Assembly (NCBI GenBank): GCA_947629955.1
Contig: CANRFT010000004.1
Coordinates: 26,263-90,262 of the forward strand
Length of the DNA stretch: 64,000 nucleotides
From: an uncultured Oscillospiraceae bacterium
GTDB lineage: Bacteria > Bacillota > Clostridia > Oscillospirales > Oscillospiraceae
Direction: 5' to 3'
The number at the start of each line of letters is the position of its first letter. Positions within the stretch are counted from its first letter, which is position 1. The position numbers were made by a program, and so were the translations under genes. The notes under the pieces were generated by a model that saw nothing but the letters and a program-made list of their open reading frames with translations, was not told the DNA's origin and did no database searches. Shown in pieces: positions 24,962 to 33,735 of the stretch.

Positions 24962-27046
24962 ATGGAACTGCTGGCCCCTGCGGGCAGCCGGGAGGCCCTG
25001 CGCGCCGCGGTGTGCGGAGGGGCCAACGCGGTATACCTGGGATTCGGACAATTCAACGCCCGCCGCGGCGCCCGGAATTTCACCTCCGAGGAGTTTGCGG
25101 AGGCGGTTTCTTATTGCCATCTGCGAGGGGTCAAGGTCTATCTGACGCTGAACACCCTCTGCTCTGACCGGGAGATGGCCGCGGCGGCGGACTGCGCCGT
25201 GGAGGCCTCCCGGCTGGGGGCGGACGGGGTGCTGGTGCAGGACATGGGGCTGGTGCGCATCCTGCGCCAGGTGGCCCCCGATCTGCCCGTCCACGCCTCC
25301 ACCCAGATGACTATCCACAACCTGGACGGCGTCAAGGCGGCGGCCGACCTGGGGATGAAGCGGGTGGTGCTGGGCAGGGAACTGTCCAAAAAGGACATCG
25401 CCTATATCTGTGAGCGCTCTCCCATCGAGATCGAGGTATTCGTCCACGGGGCGCTGTGCATGTGCTGGTCGGGCCAGTGCTTTCTGTCCTCGGTGATCGG
25501 CGGGCGCAGCGGCAACCGGGGCATGTGCGCCCAGCCCTGCCGCCTGCCCTACGGCTGGGGAGACGAGCTGGCCGAGAGCTACCCCCTGTCCCTGAAGGAC
25601 CTGTCCATGGCCGGCCATCTCAAAGAACTGAAGGAGATGGGGGTGGCCTGCGTCAAGATCGAGGGGCGCATGAAGCGCCCGGAATACGTCTATATCGTTA
25701 CCAAGACCTATGCCTCCGCCCTGCTGGACGGCCGGGAGCCCTCCCCTGCGGAGGTGCGTCGGCTGGAGCAGGCCTTCTCCCGCCAGGGCTTTACCGACGG
25801 GTATTTCACTGGCAAAAAGGGCCCCGATATGTTCGGCGTCCGGCAGGACACCTCTGAGCCCCGTGAGCTGTTCGCCGCCGTCCGGGAGACCATCGAAAAG
25901 GGGGAGGGTCCCAGGGTGCCGGTGAGTTTCTACGCCATGCTCCGCGTGGGCCAGCCGGTACGGGTGGGGGTGGAGGACCCCGAGGGCCGCCAGGCCGTCG
26001 TCTCCGGCGAGCTGCCCGAACTGGCCCGGAACCGGCCCGTCACCCGGCAGGTGGTGGAGGCTCAGCTGGGCAAGACCGGCGGCACCCCTTACCGGGCGGA
26101 GCGGACCTTCGCCCTGGTGGAGGACGGGCTGTCCGTCCCCCTGTCGGCCATCAACGGCCTGCGGCGTCGGGCCCTGGAGGAGCTGTCCCGCCAGCGGACC
26201 GCTTTGCCGGAGCGCCGCCACGGGCAGTACAGCATGGGCGCCCGGTACGAGAATTTCCGGGGGGAGCCGGCGGTGCAGGTGTCTCTGCGCCGGGCGGAGC
26301 AGATCACCTTCGAGCTGCTGAAGCGCCGGCCCGATCTGCTCATCCTCCCGGCGGAGGAGATCGCCGCCCACCCGGACGAGATCCGGGCGGTGATGGACCG
26401 GCAGGTGCCGGTGGCGGCGGCACTGCCCCGCATCTGCCTGGATTGGGAGCTGGACGAGCTGCGCCGGCAGCTGGAAACATGCCGCAGGGCCGGCGTCACC
26501 GACGCCTTTGTAGGCAACCTGGGCCTCGCCGTCCCGGCAAGGGAGCTGGGCCTCTCCCTCCGGGGGGACTTCGGCCTCCATGTGTTCAACAGCCAGGCCA
26601 TCAAGGAGTACAAGCGCCTGGGCTTCCAGACCCTCACCGCCTCTTTTGAACTGAAGCTGGCCCAGATCCGGGACCTGGCCAAGGCCATCCCGGTGGAACT
26701 CATCGCCTACGGCCGCCTGCCCCTGATGATCACCGAGAACTGCGCCATCAAGAACCAATCAGGCAAGTGCGTGTGCGGGAACGTGAATCAGCTCACCGAC
26801 CGGAAGGGCGTCCGCTTCCCGGTGGAGCGGGCCCCCGGCTGCCGCAATGAGATCCTCAACGCCAACAAGCTGTTTCTGGCGGACAAAGAGGCGGACTACC
26901 GGCGCTCCGGCGTGTCCGCCATCCGGCTGCTGTTCACCACCGAGAACGGCGTGGAGTGCGCCCAGGTGCTGGACCGCTACCGGGGGAAGGGAAGCTACAC
27001 CCCCAACGGCTACACCCGGGGCCTCTACTACCGGGACGTGGAATAA
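24962..27046 (+). CDS. Peptidase U32 family protein with DUF3656-like C-terminus (RlhA-like)
   Basis: The 694-aa protein starts at ATG 24962 after GGAGGAT. The U32 core begins LLAPAGSREALRAAVCGGAN and contains VHASTQMTIHN. The cysteine set MCWSGQCFLSS, GNRGMCAQPCR and, near the C-terminus, NCAIKNQSGKCVCGN likely binds an iron-sulfur cluster. Characterised relatives are not proteases but tRNA/rRNA or quinone hydroxylases (RlhA modifies C2501 of 23S rRNA). The long C-terminal part fits RlhA-type proteins. RNA hydroxylation is therefore the best guess. Confidence 0.85.
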   Translation: MELLAPAGSREALRAAVCGGANAVYLGFGQFNARRGARNFTSEEFAEAVSYCHLRGVKVYLTLNTLCSDREMAAAADCAVEASRLGADGVLVQDMGLVRILRQVAPDLPVHASTQMTIHNLDGVKAAADLGMKRVVLGRELSKKDIAYICERSPIEIEVFVHGALCMCWSGQCFLSSVIGGRSGNRGMCAQPCRLPYGWGDELAESYPLSLKDLSMAGHLKELKEMGVACVKIEGRMKRPEYVYIVTKTYASALLDGREPSPAEVRRLEQAFSRQGFTDGYFTGKKGPDMFGVRQDTSEPRELFAAVRETIEKGEGPRVPVSFYAMLRVGQPVRVGVEDPEGRQAVVSGELPELARNRPVTRQVVEAQLGKTGGTPYRAERTFALVEDGLSVPLSAINGLRRRALEELSRQRTALPERRHGQYSMGARYENFRGEPAVQVSLRRAEQITFELLKRRPDLLILPAEEIAAHPDEIRAVMDRQVPVAAALPRICLDWELDELRRQLETCRRAGVTDAFVGNLGLAVPARELGLSLRGDFGLHVFNSQAIKEYKRLGFQTLTASFELKLAQIRDLAKAIPVELIAYGRLPLMITENCAIKNQSGKCVCGNVNQLTDRKGVRFPVERAPGCRNEILNANKLFLADKEADYRRSGVSAIRLLFTTENGVECAQVLDRYRGKGSYTPNGYTRGLYYRDVE

Positions 27047-27052
27047 GGCGGG

Positions 27053-27105
27053 CCGCCCCTCATCCGCCCCCTGCGGGGGCACCTTCCCCCACGGGGGGAA
27101 GGCTC
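27053..27105 (+). repeat. GC-rich paired-hairpin intergenic repeat
   Basis: Two adjacent palindromes (GCCCCCTGCGGGGGC, and CCTTCCCCCACGGGGGGAAGG) between the U32 gene and maf. The form resembles a REP/BIME-like dispersed repeat, and the hairpins may weaken read-through into maf. I see no second copy in this window. Confidence 0.5.
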
Positions 27106-27122
27106 AAAAGGAGTTAATCTGA

Positions 27123-27716
27123 ATGGATATCATTCTGGCATCACGATCCCCCCGCCGCAAGGCGCTGCTGGAGCAGATCGGCCTGACCTTCCGCGTCCAC
27201 GTCTCCGATGTGGACGAGACGACGCCTCCCGGCCTCGCCCCCGCTGCCATGGTGGAGGAACTGTCCCGCCGGAAGGCGGCCGCCGTGGCCGCCCAGGAGG
27301 GGCCGGAGCCCCTGATCATCGCCGCCGACACGGTGGTGGCCATCGGGGATGTCATCCTGGGCAAGCCCCACAGCCCGGAGGACGCCTTTGCCATGCTGTC
27401 CGCCCTGTCCGGCCGGGAGCATCATGTCTACACCGGCGTCACTGTCATGCGGGGTGGGAAAGCCGTCACCTTCCACGAAAGCACCGCCGTCCGCTTCCGT
27501 CCCCTGTCCGAGGGGGACATCCGGGGTTATATCGCCACCGGGGAGCCCATGGACAAGGCGGGGGCCTACGGCATCCAGAGCCGGGGCGCCCTGCTGGTGG
27601 AGGGCATCGCCGGCGACTACGGCAACGTGGTGGGTCTGCCCCTGTTCCGGCTGGGCCGGGTGCTGGCCGAGGACTTCGGCCTGCCCCCTTTCAAACCTGA
27701 GAGGAGCGGTTTATGA
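27123..27716 (+). CDS. maf: Maf nucleoside triphosphate pyrophosphatase
   Basis: The 197-aa protein starts ILASRSPRRKALLEQIGLTF, with the SxRR motif (residues 8-11). It has IIAADTVVAIGD with the catalytic Asp, LGKPHSPEDA, and the late AGAYGIQSRGALLVEGIAGD. It hydrolyses non-canonical dTTP/UTP/CTP-like nucleotides to monophosphates. The maf-mreC pairing is common in Firmicutes. The stop overlaps the mreC start (ATGA). Confidence 0.93.
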   Translation: MDIILASRSPRRKALLEQIGLTFRVHVSDVDETTPPGLAPAAMVEELSRRKAAAVAAQEGPEPLIIAADTVVAIGDVILGKPHSPEDAFAMLSALSGREHHVYTGVTVMRGGKAVTFHESTAVRFRPLSEGDIRGYIATGEPMDKAGAYGIQSRGALLVEGIAGDYGNVVGLPLFRLGRVLAEDFGLPPFKPERSGL

Positions 27717-28549
27717 AGCAGTTTTTCAAGGACAACGGGGGCCTTCTACTGCTGGCGGCGGCGCTGTTGACGGCAGTGGTAGCGCTGGGCTCCTATATCC
27801 TGGGGGTGAACCCGCTGGCGGAGGTGCTGGAGGTGCTGGCCACCCCGGTGCGGGCCGTCTCCGCCTGGGTGACCGACTGGGCCCAGAGCCAGTACGACCG
27901 CACCTTTCAGTACGAGGCTATGGCCGCCGAAAACGAGGCCCTCCGCCGGCAGCTGGCCGAGATGGAACAGTCTGCCCGGGATGGAGAGGACGCCGTGCGG
28001 GAAAACGAGCGGCTGAAGGACCTGCTGGGCCTGGCGGAAAAGCGGCCCGAGCTGTCCTATAAGGACGCGGAGGTCACCCGCCGTTCCACCTCCAACTGGG
28101 AGTCCCAGGTGATGATCGACCGGGGCACCGTGGATGGGGTGGTGGTGGACAACTGCGTGATAGACCAGTTCGGAAACCTGGTGGGCGTGGTCACCGAGGC
28201 GGGCCTCAACTGGGCCACAGTCACCACCATTCTGGATCCCGACGCCCAGTTGGGCGGCCGGGTGGCCCGGGCCGACGCGGACGCCATCCTTCAGGGGGAC
28301 TTCACCCTGATGCTGGAGGGACTTTTGAAGCTGTCCTTCCTGTCGGAGGACGCCCAGCTGCTGGCAGGGGACCAGGTGGCCACCTCAGGCCTGGGCGGGG
28401 TGTACCCGGAGGACATCCTGGTGGGCAGAGTGAAGGACCTCCGCACCGATGCGGACGGCATCAGCCGCTATGCGGTAGTGGAGCCCGCCGCCGATATCCG
28501 AGACATCAAGTACGTCTACGTGATCACCGATTACGACGGCGGGGAGTGA
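27713..28549 (+). CDS. mreC: Rod shape-determining protein MreC
   Basis: The 278-aa protein has one N-terminal membrane helix (about 10-30), a coiled coil (about 65-105) and the extracytoplasmic beta-domain with VMIDRGTVDGVVVDNCVIDQ, then VATSGLGGVYPEDILVGRV. It scaffolds the elongasome on the outer face of the membrane. Neither mreB nor mreD is adjacent; mutS follows after 34 bp, which is unusual. Confidence 0.93.
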   Translation: MKQFFKDNGGLLLLAAALLTAVVALGSYILGVNPLAEVLEVLATPVRAVSAWVTDWAQSQYDRTFQYEAMAAENEALRRQLAEMEQSARDGEDAVRENERLKDLLGLAEKRPELSYKDAEVTRRSTSNWESQVMIDRGTVDGVVVDNCVIDQFGNLVGVVTEAGLNWATVTTILDPDAQLGGRVARADADAILQGDFTLMLEGLLKLSFLSEDAQLLAGDQVATSGLGGVYPEDILVGRVKDLRTDADGISRYAVVEPAADIRDIKYVYVITDYDGGE

Positions 28550-28583
28550 TTCCCCGCCGTTTCAAGAGAAAGAGGGAGAGACC

Positions 28584-31217
28584 ATGGCTGAGATGACCCC
28601 TATGATGCGGCAATACTGGCAGATCAAGGAGCAGTACCCCGACTGCCTGCTGTTCTTCCGCCTGGGCGACTTCTATGAGATGTTCCACGACGACGCCAAG
28701 ATCGGCACCGAGGAGCTGGGCCTCACCCTCACCACCCGGGACCGGGGCAAGCCGGAGGACCAGCGGGTGCCCATGTGCGGGGTGCCCTATCACTCCGCCC
28801 AGAACTACATCGCCCGGCTCATCAAGCGGGGGTACAAGGTGGCCATTTGTGAGCAGATGGAGGACCCCGCCCTGGCAAAAGGGCTGGTGGACCGGGACAT
28901 CATCCGCATCGTCACCCCCGGCACCGCCATGGACGACGTGATGCTGGATGAGAGCCGCAACAACTTCATCTGCGCCATCTACGAGGACAGCGCCGGGGCC
29001 GCCCTGGCCCAGTGCGATTTGTCCACCGGCCAGTTCACCGCCGTCCCCTTCACCGGGGAGGGCTGGCTGACCCATCTGATGAACCGGCTGTCCGCCTGCC
29101 CCCCCAGCGAGGCCATCCTGTCCGACGGGGCGGCCGCGGAAAAGGAACTGACCGACTTTCTGCGGGAGCGGCTGGGCTGTCTCTGTGAGAACGGGGGAGA
29201 GGCCCCCTTCCGCCCCGCCCAGGCCAGGGAGGCTCTGACCGCCTGCGGGGTGTGGAGCGGGGAGGAACTGCCCGGCGACCCGGTCGCCCTGCTGTGCTAT
29301 CAGGCGGCGGGGGCGCTGGCCGCCTACCTGTCCGAGACTCAAAAGACAGACCTGAGCCATCTCACCGCCCTGGAGATCGACGGCGCGGCCAGGCCCCGGT
29401 ATCTGGAGCTGGACCTGACCGCCCGCCGGACCCTGGAGCTCACCGAGACCATCCGGGGTCAGGAGAAAAAGGGCTCCCTGCTGTGGGTGCTGGACCGCAC
29501 CCGCACCCCCATGGGCCACCGGCTCATCCGCGCCTGGATCGAGCAGCCCCTCCGGGACCCGGCCGCCATCGCCGTGCGGCAGGATCAGGTGGCCGCCATC
29601 GCCGGCGACACGGTGACCCGGGAGGAGTTGTCCCTGACCCTCCGGCGGGTGCCCGACCTGGAGCGGCTCATCGGCAAGGTGTCCTACGGCAGCGCCAACG
29701 CCCGGGATATGCTCACCCTGGCGGAAGGGTTGGGGGTGCTGCCTGAGTTGGCCGGACAGGCCGCCCCCCTGGCCCAGGCGGCCCCCCGCCGGTTCGGCTT
29801 TTTAGAGCGGTTCACGGAGCTTCAGGACCTGCAGGCCCTCCTCCGCTCCGCCATCCGGGACGACGAGGACGGCCACCGCCTGCCCTTCACCATCCGGGAG
29901 GGGGACTTCATCCGCAAGGGCTACAACGAGGAGGTGGACCACCTCCGGGACGTGCTGGACCACGGGGCGGACATGGTGGCCGCCCTGGAGACCCGCGAAA
30001 AAGAGCGCACCGGCATCAAGAGCCTGAAAGTGCGCTACAATAAGGTGTTCGGCTACTACATCGAGGTGTCCAAAAGCTATTTCTCCCTGGTGCCCGACGA
30101 CTACATCCGCAAGCAGACCCTGGTGAACTGCGAACGGTTCTTCACCCAAGAGCTGAAGGACCTGGAGCACGAGATCCTGTCCGCTCAGAGCCGGGTGGTG
30201 GCGCTGGAGTACCAGTTGTTCTGCGAACTGCGGGAGACCGCCGCCGGCCGGGTACGTCAGGTGCAGCAGGCCGCCGCCGGGGTGGCCGCGCTGGACGTGC
30301 TCACCTCCTTCGCCGCCGTGGCGGTGGAGAACGGCTACTGCCGCCCGGTGGTGGACGACAGCGGCGTCATCGACATCGAGGAGGGCCGCCACCCGGTGGT
30401 GGAGAAGATGCTGAAGGACAGCCTCTTCGTCCCCAACGACGCCTATATGGACGGCGGGGCGGACCGGCTGGCCATTATCACCGGGCCCAACATGGCGGGT
30501 AAGTCCACCTATATGCGCCAAGTGGCCCTCATCGTCCTCATGGCCCAGATGGGCTCCTTCGTGCCGGCCAGGTCCGCCCGGATCGGGGCGGTGGACCGGG
30601 TGTTCACCCGCATCGGCGCGTCCGACGACCTGTCCGCCGGCCAGTCCACCTTCATGGTGGAGATGACCGAGGTGGCCCAGATGCTGAAAAACGCCACCAG
30701 CAAGTCCCTGCTGATCCTGGACGAGATCGGCCGGGGCACCTCCACCTACGACGGCATGTCCATCGCCCGGGCGGTGCTGGAATACTGCGCCGACAAAAAG
30801 AAGCTGGGGGCGAAGACCCTCTTCGCCACTCACTATCACGAGCTGACCGAGGTGGAGCAGTCCATCGAGGGGGTCAAAAACTACCACATCGCCGCCAAAA
30901 AGCGGGGGGACGGCATCGTGTTTTTGCGGAAGATCGTCCCCGGCGGGGCGGACCAGAGCTACGGCATCGAGGTGGCGAAATTGGCCGGGGTGCCCGCAAA
31001 GGTCATTGACCGGGCCCGCTCGATTCTGGCCGAGCTGGAGGAGCGGGGCGGGGCCGCCCCCGTCCAAAGCGCCGCGTCTGACGGCGGCGACCAGTTTTCC
31101 CTGGGGGACATGGCGGGCTCCGCCGTGCTGGACACCCTCCGTAATACCTCGGTGGAGACTCTGACCCCCATCGAGGCCATGAACTTGCTCTACCAGCTGA
31201 AACAGCGGCTGTCCTGA
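28584..31217 (+). CDS. mutS: DNA mismatch repair protein MutS
   Basis: The 877-aa protein has the N-terminal mismatch-binding domain with FFRLGDFYEMFHDDA (the Phe-x-Glu reader lies in this family segment). Connector, core and clamp domains follow. The ATPase carries Walker A GPNMAGKST (634-642), signature-like SAGQSTFMVEM, Walker B LLILDEIGRGTST and TLFATHYHEL. Full length. No mutL is nearby. A strong terminator follows. Confidence 0.97.
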   Translation: MAEMTPMMRQYWQIKEQYPDCLLFFRLGDFYEMFHDDAKIGTEELGLTLTTRDRGKPEDQRVPMCGVPYHSAQNYIARLIKRGYKVAICEQMEDPALAKGLVDRDIIRIVTPGTAMDDVMLDESRNNFICAIYEDSAGAALAQCDLSTGQFTAVPFTGEGWLTHLMNRLSACPPSEAILSDGAAAEKELTDFLRERLGCLCENGGEAPFRPAQAREALTACGVWSGEELPGDPVALLCYQAAGALAAYLSETQKTDLSHLTALEIDGAARPRYLELDLTARRTLELTETIRGQEKKGSLLWVLDRTRTPMGHRLIRAWIEQPLRDPAAIAVRQDQVAAIAGDTVTREELSLTLRRVPDLERLIGKVSYGSANARDMLTLAEGLGVLPELAGQAAPLAQAAPRRFGFLERFTELQDLQALLRSAIRDDEDGHRLPFTIREGDFIRKGYNEEVDHLRDVLDHGADMVAALETREKERTGIKSLKVRYNKVFGYYIEVSKSYFSLVPDDYIRKQTLVNCERFFTQELKDLEHEILSAQSRVVALEYQLFCELRETAAGRVRQVQQAAAGVAALDVLTSFAAVAVENGYCRPVVDDSGVIDIEEGRHPVVEKMLKDSLFVPNDAYMDGGADRLAIITGPNMAGKSTYMRQVALIVLMAQMGSFVPARSARIGAVDRVFTRIGASDDLSAGQSTFMVEMTEVAQMLKNATSKSLLILDEIGRGTSTYDGMSIARAVLEYCADKKKLGAKTLFATHYHELTEVEQSIEGVKNYHIAAKKRGDGIVFLRKIVPGGADQSYGIEVAKLAGVPAKVIDRARSILAELEERGGAAPVQSAASDGGDQFSLGDMAGSAVLDTLRNTSVETLTPIEAMNLLYQLKQRLS

Positions 31218-31275
31218 GACAGGGGAGCGGCGGGAACAAGAAGACGACATAGGCACAGAAGATTGGGAACGAAAC

Positions 31276-31310
31276 GGGGGACAGCCTGGAACAGGCTGTC
31301 CCCCATACTT
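31276..31310. terminator. Terminator between convergent mutS and the lacI-type gene
   Basis: A perfect 13-bp stem GGGGGACAGCCTG / CAGGCTGTCCCCC with a GAA loop, followed by ATACTTATT (plus). On the other strand it is followed by GTTTCG. It probably serves mainly mutS. Confidence 0.85.
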
Positions 31311-31328
31311 ATTATATTGGGTACTCTC

Positions 31329-32324
31329 TCAGGTGCTCTCCCGTTTGACCAGAGTGGCCGCTAAGGCCAGGTGCTGGAGTCCCGGTTTCCGGTCCTCCGG
31401 GGCCTCGATCTCCTCCACGATCATCCGCACGGCCTTGCTGCCCATCTCATAGGCGGGCATCTCCATGGAGGTCATGGAGGTCTCCAGCATCCCGCCCACC
31501 GAATGGCCTGTGAGACTGATGACCCGGACCCGCCCCGGCATCTCCACGCTCCGCTCCTTCAGCACCCGGATGGCGCCGAGCCCCTGGATATCCACGGCGG
31601 CGATGATGGCGTCCAGCCCAGGCACCTCCTCCAGCAGCTGTTCCGCGCACTCATAGCCGTACTCAAAGCTGTTCACCGGTTGGGAGCAGGCGCTGAAGTT
31701 TTCCTCCAGCCCCAGTTCCCGCACCGCCCGGCAGTAGCCGTCCTGCCGCTCTTTGTAGGGGGCCAGGTGGAGGGAGCCGCTGATCAGGCCGATGTGACGG
31801 CAGCCCTTGCCGTACAGATACTGCACCGCGTCGTACCCGCAGGACACATAGTCCACCGTGACGCTGCTGATCCGGGGGTCCTGCTTTCGGACGATCTGGA
31901 GCACCGGGATACCGCTGGCCCGGATGTCCCGCAGCAGGCGGCCGTTGTGCCCGGTAGCGGCGATGATGATGCCGTCGGCAAAGCCGCCCCGAAGCCGGCC
32001 CAGACACTCCTTCTCGGTGGCGGCGTCGTCCTCGGTGACGCATACCAGGGTGGCGTAGCCCTGCCGCCGGCCCTCCTCCTCGATGCCCTGGAGGATCTCC
32101 GAGAAGATGGCCAGATGGAGCCGGGGCACCACCACGCCGATGGTGTGCCGCCGCCCCTGCCGCAGGGCCTGCGCCACCACGTTCGGATGATAGCCCAGCT
32201 CCTTGGCCGCCGCGTAGACCCGTGCCTTGGTGTCCGGGTGGACGTATGAGGTGTTGTTCAGCGCTCTGGATACGGTGCTCACGTCCACGCACGCCAGCCG
32301 CGCCACATCTTTTAGAGTCGCCAT
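31329..32324 (-). CDS. LacI-family transcriptional regulator
   Basis: The 331-aa protein starts at ATG 32324 after GGAGGGAC; a longer frame upstream is read-through. N-terminal HTH and hinge: ATLKDVARLACVDVSTVSRA, then NNTSYVHPDTKARV. The periplasmic-binding-protein-like sugar domain follows (HTIGVVVPRLHLAIFSEILQ). It is divergent from the DapA-family gene, and four operator-like sites lie between them, so it is likely the local repressor and self-regulated. The effector is unknown. Confidence 0.92.
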   Translation of the reverse strand: MATLKDVARLACVDVSTVSRALNNTSYVHPDTKARVYAAAKELGYHPNVVAQALRQGRRHTIGVVVPRLHLAIFSEILQGIEEEGRRQGYATLVCVTEDDAATEKECLGRLRGGFADGIIIAATGHNGRLLRDIRASGIPVLQIVRKQDPRISSVTVDYVSCGYDAVQYLYGKGCRHIGLISGSLHLAPYKERQDGYCRAVRELGLEENFSACSQPVNSFEYGYECAEQLLEEVPGLDAIIAAVDIQGLGAIRVLKERSVEMPGRVRVISLTGHSVGGMLETSMTSMEMPAYEMGSKAVRMIVEEIEAPEDRKPGLQHLALAATLVKREST

Positions 32325-32340
32325 TGCCTGTCCCTCCGTG

Positions 32341-32354
32341 TGCAATCGTTTGTA
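32341..32354. promoter_or_regulatory. LacI-type operator 1 (lacI side)
   Basis: TGCAATCGTTTGTA fits the LacI/CcpA-type dyad TGNAANCGNTTNCA at all but one position. It lies between the lacI promoter and its start codon, consistent with autorepression. Operator 4 is its inverted copy (13 of 14 bases). Confidence 0.65.
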
Positions 32355-32361
32355 TAACAGC

Positions 32362-32390
32362 AGTATAACACAGCTTTTTTCTCGTTGCAA
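32362..32390 (-). promoter_or_regulatory. Promoter of the lacI-type gene
   Basis: Minus strand: TTGCAA (32385-32390), 17-bp spacer, TATACT (32362-32367), about 38 bp upstream of the start codon. Confidence 0.75.
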
Positions 32391-32479
32391 CCTTTTTTGA
32401 GCGGGCCAGGACGATTTGCAGGAGATATGGTCAATATGCACAATGCTGCGGCATATAATATAGATAAAATTACGGTTTA

Positions 32480-32514
32480 TGCAAAGCGTTGCAGACGATA
32501 TGCAAAACGTTGCA
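32480..32514. promoter_or_regulatory. LacI-type operators 2 and 3 (tandem, two helical turns apart)
   Basis: TGCAAAGCGTTGCA (32480-32493) and TGCAAAACGTTGCA (32501-32514) have perfect 5-bp arms TGCAA/TTGCA and start 21 bp apart. They lie just upstream of the -35 of the DapA-family promoter. Spacing on the same DNA face suggests cooperative binding. Confidence 0.7.
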
Positions 32515-32530
32515 GAGGTGAGCAAATCCG

Positions 32531-32559
32531 TTGACATTTGATTTGGGCCATGCTATAAC
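32531..32559 (+). promoter_or_regulatory. Promoter of the DapA-family/NRAMP-like genes
   Basis: TTGACA (32531-32536), exact 17-bp spacer, TATAAC (32554-32559). It is flanked by operators 2/3 upstream and operator 4 downstream. Confidence 0.88.
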
Positions 32560-32571
32560 TGAATCATCCTA

Positions 32572-32585
32572 AACAAACGATTGCA
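32572..32585. promoter_or_regulatory. LacI-type operator 4 (transcript side)
   Basis: AACAAACGATTGCA, the reverse complement of operator 1 except one base. It sits 13 bp after the -10 element, where a repressor would block transcription start. Confidence 0.65.
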
Positions 32586-32680
32586 GAAAACGAGCTTGAG
32601 ACCGTGGCGCGCGCATGGAGGAGAGACGCTGGACGCAGTCGGTAGCATCCAATCATAAAAAAGAAAAGGAGATATCTCTC

Positions 32681-33652
32681 ATGGCTAAAGTCAAGACGTT
32701 CAAGACCATCTTCCCCGCTGTTTCCGTTCCCCTGAACGACGACTACTCCATCAACGAGCAGGAGTTCCGCGTGTATCTGCGCTGGATCAAGAGCTTTTAC
32801 GGCAAGGGCATTGAGGGCCTGGTCTGCAACGGCCACACCGGCGAGATCACCGGCCTGACCCGCGCCGAGCGCAAGCGCGTCACCGAGATCTGCGCTGAGG
32901 AGTGCGGCGACGTGATGACCATTATCTCCGGCGTCAACTGTGAGAATACCCAGGAGTCCATCGAGATGGCCCGCGAGGCCAAAGAGGCTGGCGCCGATGG
33001 CATCCTGCTGATGCCTCCCCATATGTGGCTCCGCTTCGGCATGAACCCCAACGCTCCCTTCGAGTACATCAAGGACGTGGCCGAGGGCGCCGACATCGAC
33101 ATCATCATCCACCTGTATCCCGCCACCTCCAAGGCTTTCTATCCCGTGGAGACCCTGATCAAGATGTGCAAGGAGATCGACCATGTGAAGTGCATCAAGA
33201 TGGGCACCCGCGTCACCTCCATCTATGAGCACGACGTCCGCCTGCTCCGCCAGGAGTGCCCGGACATCTCCCTCATCACCTGCCACGACGAGACCCTGTG
33301 CGTCAGCTGGTTCCCCGGCATGGACGGCGCCCTCATCGGCTTCGCCGGCTGTGTGCCCGAGCTGATCTGCCCCGCCCGCGAGGTCTTCGCTCACCCCGAC
33401 CAGCACACCCTCAAGGAGGCCCAGGACTGGTCCGACCGCATCTACCACATCTCGCAGGCCATCTACGGCGGCGGCCAGCCCTCTGGCGAGGCCCATGCCC
33501 GCCTGAAGGAGGCCCTCTATCAGCGGGGCATCTTCTCCAACGCCCTCATGCGCAAGCCCGTCCTGCCCCTGAACCAGGAGGAGAAGGATTGGGTGGCTCT
33601 GGGTCTGGAGCGCAGCCAGCTGCCCAAGGTCGACATGGAGCAGTACAAGTAA
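32681..33652 (+). CDS. DapA/N-acetylneuraminate-lyase family Schiff-base lyase
   Basis: The 323-aa TIM-barrel protein starts at ATG 32681, preceded by AAAAGGAGA. Catalytic residues of the family are present: Tyr146 in IIHLYPATS and Lys173 in CIKMGTR; GHTGEITGL (51-59) replaces the usual GTTGE. Family members make or cleave keto acids (dihydrodipicolinate, KDG, sialic acid and others). The LacI-type control and transporter partner argue for a catabolic aldolase or lyase rather than lysine biosynthesis. The substrate cannot be told from sequence. Confidence 0.85.
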   Translation: MAKVKTFKTIFPAVSVPLNDDYSINEQEFRVYLRWIKSFYGKGIEGLVCNGHTGEITGLTRAERKRVTEICAEECGDVMTIISGVNCENTQESIEMAREAKEAGADGILLMPPHMWLRFGMNPNAPFEYIKDVAEGADIDIIIHLYPATSKAFYPVETLIKMCKEIDHVKCIKMGTRVTSIYEHDVRLLRQECPDISLITCHDETLCVSWFPGMDGALIGFAGCVPELICPAREVFAHPDQHTLKEAQDWSDRIYHISQAIYGGGQPSGEAHARLKEALYQRGIFSNALMRKPVLPLNQEEKDWVALGLERSQLPKVDMEQYK

Positions 33653-33672
33653 TTACCTCCCTTCGCCATCCA

Positions 33673-33709
33673 AAATGGGGCGCTGCGGCAGCGCGGCGCC
33701 TCATTTTTG
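33673..33709 (+). terminator. Intra-operon hairpin with T-run
   Basis: AATGGGGCGC / GCGCCTCATT with an inner GC loop, followed by TTTGT, in the 83-bp gap between the lyase and the transporter. It could attenuate transporter expression or stabilise the upstream message. Confidence 0.6.
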
Positions 33710-33735
33710 TCTGAGAATAAGAAAGGAGCCCGATT

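Noticed and set aside
24962..27046. Calling the U32 protein a collagenase/protease
   Set aside because: Characterised relatives with this cysteine pattern and length are RNA or quinone hydroxylases; no protease catalytic set is visible.
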